A stretch of 64,000 nucleotides of DNA from Rubritepida flocculans DSM 14296 (GTDB lineage: Bacteria; Pseudomonadota; Alphaproteobacteria; Acetobacterales; Acetobacteraceae). Position numbers and translations under genes: made by a program. The stretch covers positions 248,001-312,000 of the forward strand of contig NZ_AUDH01000001.1 in NCBI RefSeq assembly GCF_000425365.1, given 5' to 3'. Positions 9,143-16,885 of this stretch are shown one piece after another. The notes beneath the pieces were generated by a model. It did no database searches. It worked only from the letters and a program-made list of their open reading frames with translations, and was not told the origin of the DNA. Positions within the stretch are counted from its first letter, which is position 1, and every line of letters starts with the position of its first letter.

Positions 9143-9322
9143 TCAGGCGTGGATGGGGCGCCCGCGCTCGCCGCAGGCGTAGTTGTGGGCGTGCACCAGG
9201 CCGTCGTCGTGGTCCTCGGCGGGGCGCTGCACCAGCGGCCGCTCCGCCATGCGGCCGCGCTCGCGGCAGGCGAAGTTGTGCGGGTGGACCAGGCCGTCGT
9301 CGTGATCGTGCGGGTGGCTCAT
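9143..9322 (-). CDS. Small His/Asp-rich protein with a duplicated 19-residue motif
   Basis: 59 residues. The start ATG at 9320-9322 has a very strong ribosome-binding site (GGAGGA, 6 bases upstream), 38 bases after the isocitrate lyase stop, so it is probably the second gene of that operon. The protein is almost entirely two copies of one motif: residues 6-24 DHDDGLVHPHNFACRERGR and 37-55 DHDDGLVHAHNYACGERGR, with 16 of 19 positions identical. Each copy has the pattern D-H-D-D-x3-H-x-H-N-x-A-C, which looks able to bind a metal, but this is inference. There is no signal peptide or membrane segment. I do not recognise the family. Calling the longer open frame to 10093 would overlap aceA and is rejected. 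Confidence 0.75.
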   Translation of the reverse strand: MSHPHDHDDGLVHPHNFACRERGRMAERPLVQRPAEDHDDGLVHAHNYACGERGRPIHA

Positions 9323-9360
9323 CGGGGTTCCTCCGGTGCGTGGCTGGGGGTGAGGGATGG

Positions 9361-10683
9361 TCAGGCGTGGTGGAACTGCGCCGTCTCGGTGCTGTCCTTC
9401 ATCGCGGTGGTGCTGCTCTGGCCGCCGCTCGCCGCCGTCGCCACCGCGTCGAAATAGCCCACGCCCACCTCGCGCTGGTGGCGCACGGCGGTGAAGCCGT
9501 TGCGCTCCTCCGCGAACTCGGCCTGCTGCAGCTCGGAATAGGCGCCCATGCCGCGCTCGGCGTAGCCGCGCGCGAGCTTGAACATGCTCAGGTTCAGCGA
9601 GTGGAAGCCGGCGAGGGTGACGAACTGGAACTTGTAGCCCATCGCCGCGATCTCGCGCTGGAAGCGCTCGGCCGCCTCGACGCCCATCTTGCGCTGCCAG
9701 TTGAAGCTGGGCGAGCAGTTGTAGGCCAGCATCTTGCCCGGGAACTGGCGATGGATCGCCTCCGCGAACTCCCGCGCGTCGTCGAGGTCGGGGTCGGAGG
9801 TCTCCCACCAGAGCAGATCGGCATAGGGCGCGTAGGCCAGGCTGCGCGCGATGGCGTACTGCTTGCCCATGCCGGGCTTGATGCGGAAGAAGCCCTCCGG
9901 CGTCCGCTCGCCGGTGAGGAAGGGGCGGTCGCGCTCGTCGATGTCGGAGGTGAGGAGCTGCGCGCTCTCCGCATCGGTGCGGCAGAGCAGCACGGTGGAG
10001 ACGCCCTCCACATCCGCCGCCAGCCGCGCGGCGTTGAGCGTGCGGATGTGCTGGCTGATGGGCACCAGCACCTTGCCGCCGAGATGGCCGCACTTCTTCT
10101 CGCTGGCGAGCTGGTCCTCGAAATGCACGCCGGCCGCGCCCGCCTCGATCATCGCGCGCATCAGCTCATAGGCGTTCAGCGCGCCGCCGAAGCCCGCTTC
10201 CGCATCGGCGATGATGGGCGCCATGTAGTGCGTCGGGTCGTCGGCCTTGCCGTCCAGCCGCTCCATGGTCGCGATCTGGTCGGCACGGCGCAGCGCGGCG
10301 TTGATGCGGCTCACCACCTTCGGCACGCTGTCCACCGGGTAGAGCGACTGGTCCGGATACATCTGCCCGGCGGAGTTGGCGTCGGCCGCCACCTGCCAGC
10401 CCGAGAGATAGATCGCCTTCAGCCCCGCCTTCACCTGCTGCAGCGCCTGCATGCCCGTCAGCGCGCCCAGCGTGGCCACATAGGGCTCGGTGCGGAGCAG
10501 ATGCCACAGGCGGCGCGCGCCCATCTCGGCCAGCGTGTGCTGCACGCGGAAAGACCCCGCGAGCCGCGCGACATCGGCCGGCGTGTAGTCGCGCCGGATG
10601 CCGTCGAAACGGCCCGGATCGCGGCCGGGGCCGCCGGAGCCGCTGCCATCGGGCGCGTGGGTCGGGGTGGAAAGGGAGGGCAT
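9361..10683 (-). CDS. aceA: Isocitrate lyase
   Basis: 440 residues, the normal length. The catalytic signature [13 protein letters not shown] has its nucleophile at Cys198. Also present are the substrate and metal loops [21 protein letters not shown] and VHFEDQ. The enzyme splits isocitrate to succinate and glyoxylate in the glyoxylate shunt, used for growth on acetate, fatty acids or other C2 sources. Malate synthase is not in the window. The gene is divergent from a RamB/ScfR-type regulator, with a 170-base promoter region between them, and is followed by the small His-rich repeat gene. Confidence 0.97.
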   Translation of the reverse strand: MPSLSTPTHAPDGSGSGGPGRDPGRFDGIRRDYTPADVARLAGSFRVQHTLAEMGARRLWHLLRTEPYVATLGALTGMQALQQVKAGLKAIYLSGWQVAADANSAGQMYPDQSLYPVDSVPKVVSRINAALRRADQIATMERLDGKADDPTHYMAPIIADAEAGFGGALNAYELMRAMIEAGAAGVHFEDQLASEKKCGHLGGKVLVPISQHIRTLNAARLAADVEGVSTVLLCRTDAESAQLLTSDIDERDRPFLTGERTPEGFFRIKPGMGKQYAIARSLAYAPYADLLWWETSDPDLDDAREFAEAIHRQFPGKMLAYNCSPSFNWQRKMGVEAAERFQREIAAMGYKFQFVTLAGFHSLNLSMFKLARGYAERGMGAYSELQQAEFAEERNGFTAVRHQREVGVGYFDAVATAASGGQSSTTAMKDSTETAQFHHA

Positions 10684-10853
10684 GATCCTGGCTTCTCCGA
10701 AACTCCGTCCGGGTCGTCTCGCCCGGAACGCTGTGAATGATTCACATTGCGGCGCGCCAAGTCACGGGCGAGAATGGGCTTCCGGGCGCAAGCCTGTGCA
10801 GTTTCGGACCTTTTTGAGGGCGGTTTCGTGAATCCTGTAAAAGCGGGGGCGTC
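10684..10853. promoter_or_regulatory. Divergent promoter region between aceA and its putative regulator
   Basis: 170 bases between two divergently transcribed starts. The region is more AT-rich than its surroundings (for example around 10805-10842). It contains the perfect palindrome at 10732-10746 and a further GTGAAT half-site at 10828-10833, close to the regulator start. I cannot place -35/-10 boxes with confidence. Confidence 0.55.
10732..10746. promoter_or_regulatory. Candidate operator: perfect 15-bp palindrome TGTGAATGATTCACA
   Basis: TGTGAAT and ATTCACA are exact inverted arms around a single G, 49 bases upstream of the aceA start. Such a site is the kind bound by a dimeric helix-turn-helix regulator. 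The neighbouring RamB/ScfR-type gene is the natural candidate for autoregulation and control of aceA; binding is inferred. Confidence 0.5.
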
Positions 10854-12260
10854 ATGGCCCGCCCCCTGATCGGCCGCACCGTCCGGCGCCTGCGGCTGGA
10901 GCGCGGCATGACGCAGCAGGGCCTCGCCGCGCGGCTCGGCATCTCCGCGAGCTATCTCAACCTCATCGAGCACGACCAGCGCGCGGTGACGGCCGCCGTG
11001 CTGATCAAGCTGACCGAGGCGCTGGGCGTGGATCTGGCGGCGCTTTCCGGCCATGCAGAACGGCAGCTCGAGGCGGGGCTGCGCGAGGTGCTCTCGGACC
11101 CCGTGCTCGGCCTCGACGCCGTGCCGGAGGGCGAGGTGCAGGCCATCGCCGCCTCCGCGCCCAATGCGGCGCGCGGCGTGCTGGCGCTCTATCGCGCCTG
11201 GCGCGTGGCGCGCGAGGATTCCTCCGGCATCGCGCTGCCCTCGGGCCGCCGCATGCTGCTGCCCAACGAGGAGGCGCGCGATTTCTTCCACGAGCGCGGC
11301 AACCACTTCCCGCTGCTGGAAAGCCGCGCCGAGGCGCTGGGGGCTGAGATGGGCGCCGCGCCGGCGGAGATGAACCACGCCATCGCCGAGCGCCTGCGCC
11401 AGAAACACGCGGTGCGCGTCACCGTCACCGCCATGACCGAGAGCGACCGCCGCTACGACCCGCGCACGCGCGAGCTCTGGCTCTCCGAGAACATCCCGCG
11501 CGAATCGCGCGGCTTCCGCATGGCCTTCCAGCTCATGCTGATGGAGGCGCGCGAGGCGGTGGAGCAGACCATCGGCGAGGAGAAGCCCTCCAGCACCGAG
11601 GCGGAGCAGCTCATCCGCATCGGGCTGCTGAACTACGCCGCCGCCGCGCTGCTGATGCCCTATCTGCCCTTCCTCAAGGCGGCGCGGGAGCTGCGGCACG
11701 ACGTGGAGCGCCTCGCCGCGCGCTTCGGCGTGAGCTACGAGCAGGCGGCGCAGCGCCTCTCCACCCTGCAGCGCGAGGGCGCGCGGGGCCTGCCCTTCTT
11801 CTTCCTGCGCGCCGACGCCGCGGGCAACGTCACGAAAAGGTTCTCGGCGGCCGGCTTTCCCTTCGCGCGCTTCGGCGGAAGCTGCCCGAAATGGATCGTG
11901 CACCACGCCTTCGCCACGCCCGAACAGGTGCAGGTGCAGGCCGCCGAGCTGCCGGACGGCGCGGCCTTCCTCTGCATCGCGCGCGCGATGAACGGGCGCT
12001 CTCCGCGCTGGGGCGAGCCGCCGCCCACCCATGTCGTGGCCATCGGCTGCGACATCGCGCGGGCGGAGGAGGTGGTCTATGCCGACGGGCTCGATCTCTC
12101 GGCCGCGCGCGTGGGCATCGGGCTTTCCTGCCGGCTCTGCGACCGGGCGGACTGCCGCTCGCGCGCCTTCCCGCCGCTGGAGCACCGCCTGCAGCTCGAC
12201 CCGAACGAGGACAGCGCGGCGCCCTTCCGCTTCGAGGCGCGGGCCGGCAGGCCCGCGTGA
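10854..12260 (+). CDS. RamB/ScfR-type transcriptional regulator (XRE HTH + IrrE-like + DUF2083)
   Basis: 468 residues. An N-terminal XRE helix-turn-helix (about 8-65, MTQQGLAARLGISASYLNLIE) is followed by an ImmA/IrrE-like region. In that region the usual zinc peptidase HExxH is degenerate (FRMAFQLMLME). The C-terminal DUF2083-type part contains a Cys cluster, SCRLCDRADC. Proteins of this build include RamB of actinobacteria and the short-chain fatty acyl regulators, which control the glyoxylate and methylcitrate cycles. Position divergent to aceA supports a role in switching isocitrate lyase. Acyl-CoA or a similar metabolite as the signal is inference. Confidence 0.87.
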   Translation: MARPLIGRTVRRLRLERGMTQQGLAARLGISASYLNLIEHDQRAVTAAVLIKLTEALGVDLAALSGHAERQLEAGLREVLSDPVLGLDAVPEGEVQAIAASAPNAARGVLALYRAWRVAREDSSGIALPSGRRMLLPNEEARDFFHERGNHFPLLESRAEALGAEMGAAPAEMNHAIAERLRQKHAVRVTVTAMTESDRRYDPRTRELWLSENIPRESRGFRMAFQLMLMEAREAVEQTIGEEKPSSTEAEQLIRIGLLNYAAAALLMPYLPFLKAARELRHDVERLAARFGVSYEQAAQRLSTLQREGARGLPFFFLRADAAGNVTKRFSAAGFPFARFGGSCPKWIVHHAFATPEQVQVQAAELPDGAAFLCIARAMNGRSPRWGEPPPTHVVAIGCDIARAEEVVYADGLDLSAARVGIGLSCRLCDRADCRSRAFPPLEHRLQLDPNEDSAAPFRFEARAGRPA

Positions 12261-12264
12261 GGGT

Positions 12265-13167
12265 TCAGCCCTTCACGTCCATCGCCTGGCGCAGCCCGTC
12301 GCTCACCAGGTTGAAGCAGATGGAGGTGACGAAGATGCAGGCCCCGGGCAGCACCGCCACCCAGGGCTGCACATAGATCGCCGTGCGCAGGGTGTTCAGC
12401 ATCAGCCCCCATTCCGGCTCCGGCGGCCGCGTGCCGAGGCCGAGGAAGGAGAGGCCCGAGGCGAGGATCATGCACACGCTGATCAGCGAGGTGGCGTAGA
12501 TGAAGATGGGCCCCAGCACATTGCCCAGCACATGCACGCGCACGATGGTGAAGGCCGATGCGCCCGAGGCCCGCGCCGCGTCCACGAAGTCGAGGTTGCG
12601 CACGCCCGTCGTCACGCTCTCCGCCACGCGGATGATGGGGGGGATGAACACCAGCGTCAGCGCGAGGATTGCGTTCAGGATGCCCGCCCCCAGCGCGCCG
12701 GAGATCGCCACCGCCAGCAGCACCGAGGGGAAGGCGTAGAACACGTCGGTCACGCGCATGATCAGCATGTTGACCTTGCCGCCGACGAAGCCCGCCGTGA
12801 CGCCGAGCGTGGTGCCGATCACGAAGGCCAGCGCCACCGGCAGGATGCCCATGAACCAGGAGAGCCGCCCGCCGTAGATGAGGCGCGAGAGCATGTCGCG
12901 CCCCAGCTCATCCGTGCCGAGCGGGTAGTTCTCCGTGCCGATGGGCCTGAGGCGGCGGATCATGCTGCCCTGATAGGGATCGTGCGGCGCGAAGAGCGGC
13001 GCGAACACGATCACGATCAGCATGGCGAGCAGGATCAGCGAACAGGCGATCGTCACCGGGTCGCGCCGCAGGCGCTTCCACACGCCCGCCCAGTAGCCCT
13101 CGGAGCGGTAGAGCGCGGCCTGCTTCGCCTGGACGGCGAGCTCGGCGGCGGCGGCGGTGCTGCTCAT
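12265..13167 (-). CDS. ABC transporter permease, DppC/OppC type
   Basis: 300 residues. The N-terminal OppC leader helix is followed by the family motif YPLGTDELGRDMLSRLIYGGR and the EAA-like loop FVDAARASGASAFTIVRVHVL. About six membrane segments are visible. It is the third gene of a transport operon (binding protein, DppB-type, DppC-type) and begins 16 bases after the DppB-type gene ends. No ATPase gene follows; the next gene is the convergent regulator, which ends 4 bases away. The partner ATPases must be encoded elsewhere. Substrates in this family are peptides, opines, nickel or glycosides. Confidence 0.9.
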   Translation of the reverse strand: MSSTAAAAELAVQAKQAALYRSEGYWAGVWKRLRRDPVTIACSLILLAMLIVIVFAPLFAPHDPYQGSMIRRLRPIGTENYPLGTDELGRDMLSRLIYGGRLSWFMGILPVALAFVIGTTLGVTAGFVGGKVNMLIMRVTDVFYAFPSVLLAVAISGALGAGILNAILALTLVFIPPIIRVAESVTTGVRNLDFVDAARASGASAFTIVRVHVLGNVLGPIFIYATSLISVCMILASGLSFLGLGTRPPEPEWGLMLNTLRTAIYVQPWVAVLPGACIFVTSICFNLVSDGLRQAMDVKG

Positions 13168-13183
13168 CGCGTCTTTCCTCCGC

Positions 13184-14137
13184 TCAGGCGCGCTTGATGC
13201 GCGGATCCAGCGCCGTCTGCACCAGATCCACCACGAGGTTGAGCGCCACGAAGAACATCGCCAGCACGAGGATGGTGCCCTGCAGCACCGGCAGGTCGCG
13301 CTGGAAGATGGCGCTGTTCAAAAGCAGCCCCGTGCCGGGCCAGGAGAACACCGTCTCCACCAGGATGGAGCCGCCCATCAGGTAGCCGAGCTGCAGCCCC
13401 ATCACCGCGATCACGTTGGGTGCGGCGTTCTTCACCACGTGCAGGAACACGCCCCAGGAGGTGAGGCCCTTGCCGCGCAGCGCGGTGACGAATTCCTGGT
13501 TCATGATCTCGGCGACGATGCCGCGCACCGTGCGCGTGACGATGCCCATGGGAATGACGGAGAGCGTCACGGCCGGCAGGATCAGGTGCTGCAGATGCTC
13601 CCAGTCCCAGGCCCAGTCGGCGCTGCCGCCGGGCCCCGCGCCCATGGCCGGCAGGGCGTTCATCTGCACCGAGAAGATCACCACCAGCACCATGCCGAGC
13701 CAGTAGTGCGGCACCGAGACGCCCGCCACCGCGCTGGTCACCGCGAGCCGGTCGATGAGGCTGCCGCGGAATGTGCCCGCGAGCCCGCCCAGCACGCAGC
13801 CGAAGACGAAGCCGATGAGCGAGGCGGCCGCGGCCAGGGTGAGGGTGTTGCCGATGGCGGAGGAGAGATCGCTCCACACCGGCCGGCCCGTGGCGAGCGA
13901 GCGGCCGAGATCGCCCTGCACCACCTTCAGCAGCCACAGGCCGAACTGAACGGGCAGGGGCTGATCGAGCCCGTAGTCGCGCCGCACCTGCTCCACCACC
14001 TCCTGCGGCGCATCGGGCGGCACGATGGCGTTGATCGGATCGCCGGGGGCGATCTGCACCAGCATGAAGCAGACGAAGCCGACCGCAAGCGCGATCGGGA
14101 TGGCGTAGAGCACGCGCCGGACCAGATAGAAGAACAT
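13184..14137 (-). CDS. ABC transporter permease, DppB/OppB type
   Basis: 317 residues, beginning MFFYLVRRVLYAIPIALAVG, the typical first membrane helix of DppB proteins, followed by LVQIAPGDPI. The coupling loop is EFVTALRGKGLTSWGVFLHVVKNA. It forms the channel with the downstream DppC-type permease. It lies 76 bases downstream of the family-5 binding-protein gene in the same operon. Confidence 0.9.
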   Translation of the reverse strand: MFFYLVRRVLYAIPIALAVGFVCFMLVQIAPGDPINAIVPPDAPQEVVEQVRRDYGLDQPLPVQFGLWLLKVVQGDLGRSLATGRPVWSDLSSAIGNTLTLAAAASLIGFVFGCVLGGLAGTFRGSLIDRLAVTSAVAGVSVPHYWLGMVLVVIFSVQMNALPAMGAGPGGSADWAWDWEHLQHLILPAVTLSVIPMGIVTRTVRGIVAEIMNQEFVTALRGKGLTSWGVFLHVVKNAAPNVIAVMGLQLGYLMGGSILVETVFSWPGTGLLLNSAIFQRDLPVLQGTILVLAMFFVALNLVVDLVQTALDPRIKRA

Positions 14138-14213
14138 CAGCCCTCACCTCCAGGAGGCCTCGCCGGCGCCCTCGGCGCGGGGTGCGGAACAGGGCGCGGC
14201 GAGGCCATGGCCG

Positions 14214-15830
14214 TCACTGGATGAAGGGCAGGCGCAGGTCCACGAACCAGGACTGCGGCTGCACATGGCCGCGCACGCGCGGGCTCATCGCGCGCGGGCC
14301 CACGTCATGCGCGATCCAGATGAACAGCGCCTCGTCCACGCCCGCCGCGTGCAGCCGCGCCAGCGCCGCGTCGCGCTCGGCCGGCTCGAAGGCGTTGCGC
14401 GCCGCCGCCACCAGCTCGTCGAAGCGCGGATCGCTGAACATCCCCCAGTTGTTGGAGACGGGCGCGGCCATCTTGCTGTCCCAGAAGCGCACCATGGCGA
14501 AGAACGGGTCCATGGCCGCGAAGCTGACGTTGATGGCGTGCGCGCCGCGCGCCGAGGGGTGGCCGCAGCCCTGGCGCCAGTTGGTGAACAGCGCGTTCCA
14601 CTCGATCACGTCGAACTCGACGTTCACGCCCACCTGGCGCAAATCCTGCTGCAGGAACTCGTTCATCGGCAGCGGCTGCATCTGGCCCGAGCCCGAGGCG
14701 CTGATCTGCACGCGCAGGTTCAGCGGGCGCTGGGGGCCGTAGCCCGCCTCGGCCAGCAGGCGGCGCGCCTCGGCCTTGTCGGTGCGGATGTTGAAGGAGG
14801 GGTTGCCCCACCAGGGATGGCCCGGCGGCACCGTGCCCACCGCGGGCTGCATCATGCCGCCGAGCAGGGTGCGCAGCCCCTCGCGGTCGATGGCGAGGTT
14901 GATGGCGCGGCGCACCCGCACGTCGCGCAGCGGCGAGTGCTCGAGGAAGCAGGGCTGCCAGGGCCAGACATGCGGCTGCGGGTTGCTCGCGATCTGCATG
15001 CCCCGGGCGCGGAGCTGCGGCACCGCGTCGGGCGCGGGCGCCTCGATCCAGTCCACCTGGTTGGAGAGCAGCGCCGCGGTGCGCGCATTGGCCTCCGGGA
15101 TGGGCAGCAGCACGATGCGCTCGAGCCGCGCGCGCTCGCCCCAGTAGGCGTCGTTGCGCACCATCTCCGCCCGCTCGCGCGGGACGAGGCGCGTCAGCCG
15201 GAAGGGGCCGGTGCCCGAGGGGTTGGCGGCGAAGGCGTTCCAGGTGGCCTCGGCCGTCGGGTGCTGGCGGCGCAGCACCTCCCAATGCGCGGGCGAGGCC
15301 ATGAACAGGTTGGTCAGGTTGATGGGCAGCAGGCTGTCCGGCTCGCTGGTGAAGAGCGCCACCGTCAGCTCGTCGATCTTCTCCGCACGGCGCAGCGTGG
15401 GCATGCGCGTCGCCGTCACGCCCACCTGGCGCGGGTCGAAATGCGGCGCCTCGCGGTCCAGAACCTTGCGCACGTTCCACACCACCGCGTCGGCGTTGAA
15501 GGGCGAGCCGTCGTGGAAGCGCACACTGGGGCGCAGGCGGAAGACCCAGCGCGTGCGGTCGTTCGGGTCCACGCTCCATTCGGTGGCGAGGCCGGGAATG
15601 ACGGTGGAGGGGCGGTCGGCCCGGCTCAGATCCCAGGCCGTCAGCGCATCGTAGAGCGGGATGCCGGTGAAGCGGTTGCCCTCGAAGCCCTGGTCGGGCT
15701 GGCCGTGGGTCAGCGGGATGTCGGCCGCCGTCATGCCGATGCGCAGCGTGCCCTGGGCCTGGGCGGGCTGGGCGGTGGCGAGGGCGACGGGCAGGGCCGC
15801 CGCCAGCAGGAGATGACGCAGTCGCAGCAT
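14214..15830 (-). CDS. Periplasmic solute-binding protein, family 5 (peptide/opine type)
   Basis: 538 residues from the ATG at 15828-15830, preceded by GAAGGAAGG. The leader MLRLRHLLLAAALPVALA with Ala-rich AQPAQAQG is a Sec signal peptide with cleavage near residue 26. The SBP_bac_5 core is visible, with WVFRLRPSVRFHDGSPFNADAVVWN (region at about 95-119) and RRAINLAIDREGL. It delivers its ligand to the DppB/DppC-type permeases encoded directly downstream. The open frame extends to 16037, but that extension has no signal peptide and overlaps the divergent racemase gene. The divergent racemase-like gene hints at an amino-acid-like ligand, weakly. Confidence 0.88.
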   Translation of the reverse strand: MLRLRHLLLAAALPVALATAQPAQAQGTLRIGMTAADIPLTHGQPDQGFEGNRFTGIPLYDALTAWDLSRADRPSTVIPGLATEWSVDPNDRTRWVFRLRPSVRFHDGSPFNADAVVWNVRKVLDREAPHFDPRQVGVTATRMPTLRRAEKIDELTVALFTSEPDSLLPINLTNLFMASPAHWEVLRRQHPTAEATWNAFAANPSGTGPFRLTRLVPRERAEMVRNDAYWGERARLERIVLLPIPEANARTAALLSNQVDWIEAPAPDAVPQLRARGMQIASNPQPHVWPWQPCFLEHSPLRDVRVRRAINLAIDREGLRTLLGGMMQPAVGTVPPGHPWWGNPSFNIRTDKAEARRLLAEAGYGPQRPLNLRVQISASGSGQMQPLPMNEFLQQDLRQVGVNVEFDVIEWNALFTNWRQGCGHPSARGAHAINVSFAAMDPFFAMVRFWDSKMAAPVSNNWGMFSDPRFDELVAAARNAFEPAERDAALARLHAAGVDEALFIWIAHDVGPRAMSPRVRGHVQPQSWFVDLRLPFIQ

Positions 15831-15963
15831 GGAACCTTCCTTCTTCTGGCCGTTCCCCGGGGGCGATGAAGCCCGCCGGAGGCAGCCTCGTCCAGAAGCC
15901 CCGCGCGGCGCAATGGGCCCGCGCTCTTGCCTTTGCCCAGCGGCCGGGCAGAACTGCCCGCCG

Positions 15964-16683
15964 ATGAAGCTGCTTCTCCTCAACGGCAACACCGACGCGG
16001 CGATGACCGCGCGCATGGCCGAGGCCGCGCGGGCCATGACGCGCGCCGCGATCGAGGCCGAGACGGCCCCTTTCGGCGCGCGCTACATCGCCTCGCGCGC
16101 CACGGCGGCGGTGGCCGCCCATGCGGTGCTGGAGGCGCTGGCGCGGCGCATCGGGCGGGCGAACCCGGAGGGGTTCCACGCCGCCCTGATCGGCTGTTTC
16201 GGCGATCCGGGGCTGGAGGCGGCGCGCGAGATGCTGCCCGTGCCCGTGATCGGCATGGCGGAGGCCGGCATCGCCGCCGCGCTGCGCGCCGCGCCGCGCG
16301 TGGCGGTGCTGACGGGCGGCGCCGCCTGGGTGCCGATGCTGGAGGAGTTCTTCCTGCTGCGCGGCCTGGGGCCGGAGCGGGTGCGCGTCGCCGCCATCCC
16401 GCCCACGGGGGATCTCATCGCCCGCGATCCCGCCCGCGCCGCCCTGCTGCTGGCCGAGGCGGCGCAGGCCGAGATCGCGCGGGGCGCGGGGGCGGTGCTG
16501 CTCGGCGGGGCGGGGCTGGTGGGGCTGGATGCGCGGCTCGCGCCGCTGCTGCCCGTGCCGGTGCTCTGCGGGCTGCGCTGCGCGGTGGCGGCGGCCGAGG
16601 CGGCGCATGGCGCGCGCACGCCGGGGCCGGTGGCGCCGAGCATCGGCCTCTCGCCCGCGCTGGCCGCTGCGCTCACGGGGTGA
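15964..16683 (+). CDS. Asp/Glu/hydantoin racemase family protein, second catalytic Cys absent
   Basis: 239 residues. The start MKLLLLNGNTDAAMT matches the phosphate or carboxylate loop of the family (usually INPNT). The first catalytic Cys is C78 in GCFGDPGLEAARE. At the second site, where hydantoin racemases carry the Cys of LGCAGM, this protein has LLGGAGL, with Gly182 in its place. Two other Cys, C202 and C206, lie in VLCGLRCAV. A normal two-base racemisation may therefore be impossible; a one-Cys reaction, as in maleate isomerase or decarboxylase relatives, is conceivable. It is divergent from the family-5 transport operon. Confidence 0.82.
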   Translation: MKLLLLNGNTDAAMTARMAEAARAMTRAAIEAETAPFGARYIASRATAAVAAHAVLEALARRIGRANPEGFHAALIGCFGDPGLEAAREMLPVPVIGMAEAGIAAALRAAPRVAVLTGGAAWVPMLEEFFLLRGLGPERVRVAAIPPTGDLIARDPARAALLLAEAAQAEIARGAGAVLLGGAGLVGLDARLAPLLPVPVLCGLRCAVAAAEAAHGARTPGPVAPSIGLSPALAAALTG

Positions 16684-16885
16684 GCGCGGCCGCACCCCCG
16701 AACAGCACCGCCGCTGCCAGCCCCCAGCGGGCGCGCCGCAGCGCGCGCCGGGTGGCGGCGGGCGCACCCGCATCGTTCCAGAGCGCACGCGGATCGCGCA
16801 GCCCCGACGCCACCGCCTCGGCCAGCGCGGCCAGCGCCGCCGCGAGCCCCGCCATGGCGGCGACGAGCAGGACGAAGCCCGTCAC
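16673..16885 (-). CDS. Small two-helix membrane protein coupled to the dehydrogenase gene
   Basis: 70 residues from a GTG at 16883-16885, whose GTGA overlaps the stop of the upstream dehydrogenase gene, a typical coupled start. Two hydrophobic helices are visible: FVLLVAAMAGLAAALAAL at the N terminus and WGLAAAVLFGGAAAL at the C terminus. A basic loop (RRALRRARW) lies between them. Its 3' end overlaps the convergent racemase gene by 11 bases. I do not recognise the family; the case rests on the coupled start and helix pattern. Confidence 0.55.
   Translation of the reverse strand: MTGFVLLVAAMAGLAAALAALAEAVASGLRDPRALWNDAGAPAATRRALRRARWGLAAAVLFGGAAALTP

Noticed and set aside
9323-10093. Extension of the small His-rich protein into a 316-residue protein
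   Set aside because: It would lie in another frame over the C-terminal half of aceA; the internal ATG at 9322 has a near-perfect ribosome-binding site and marks the real start.
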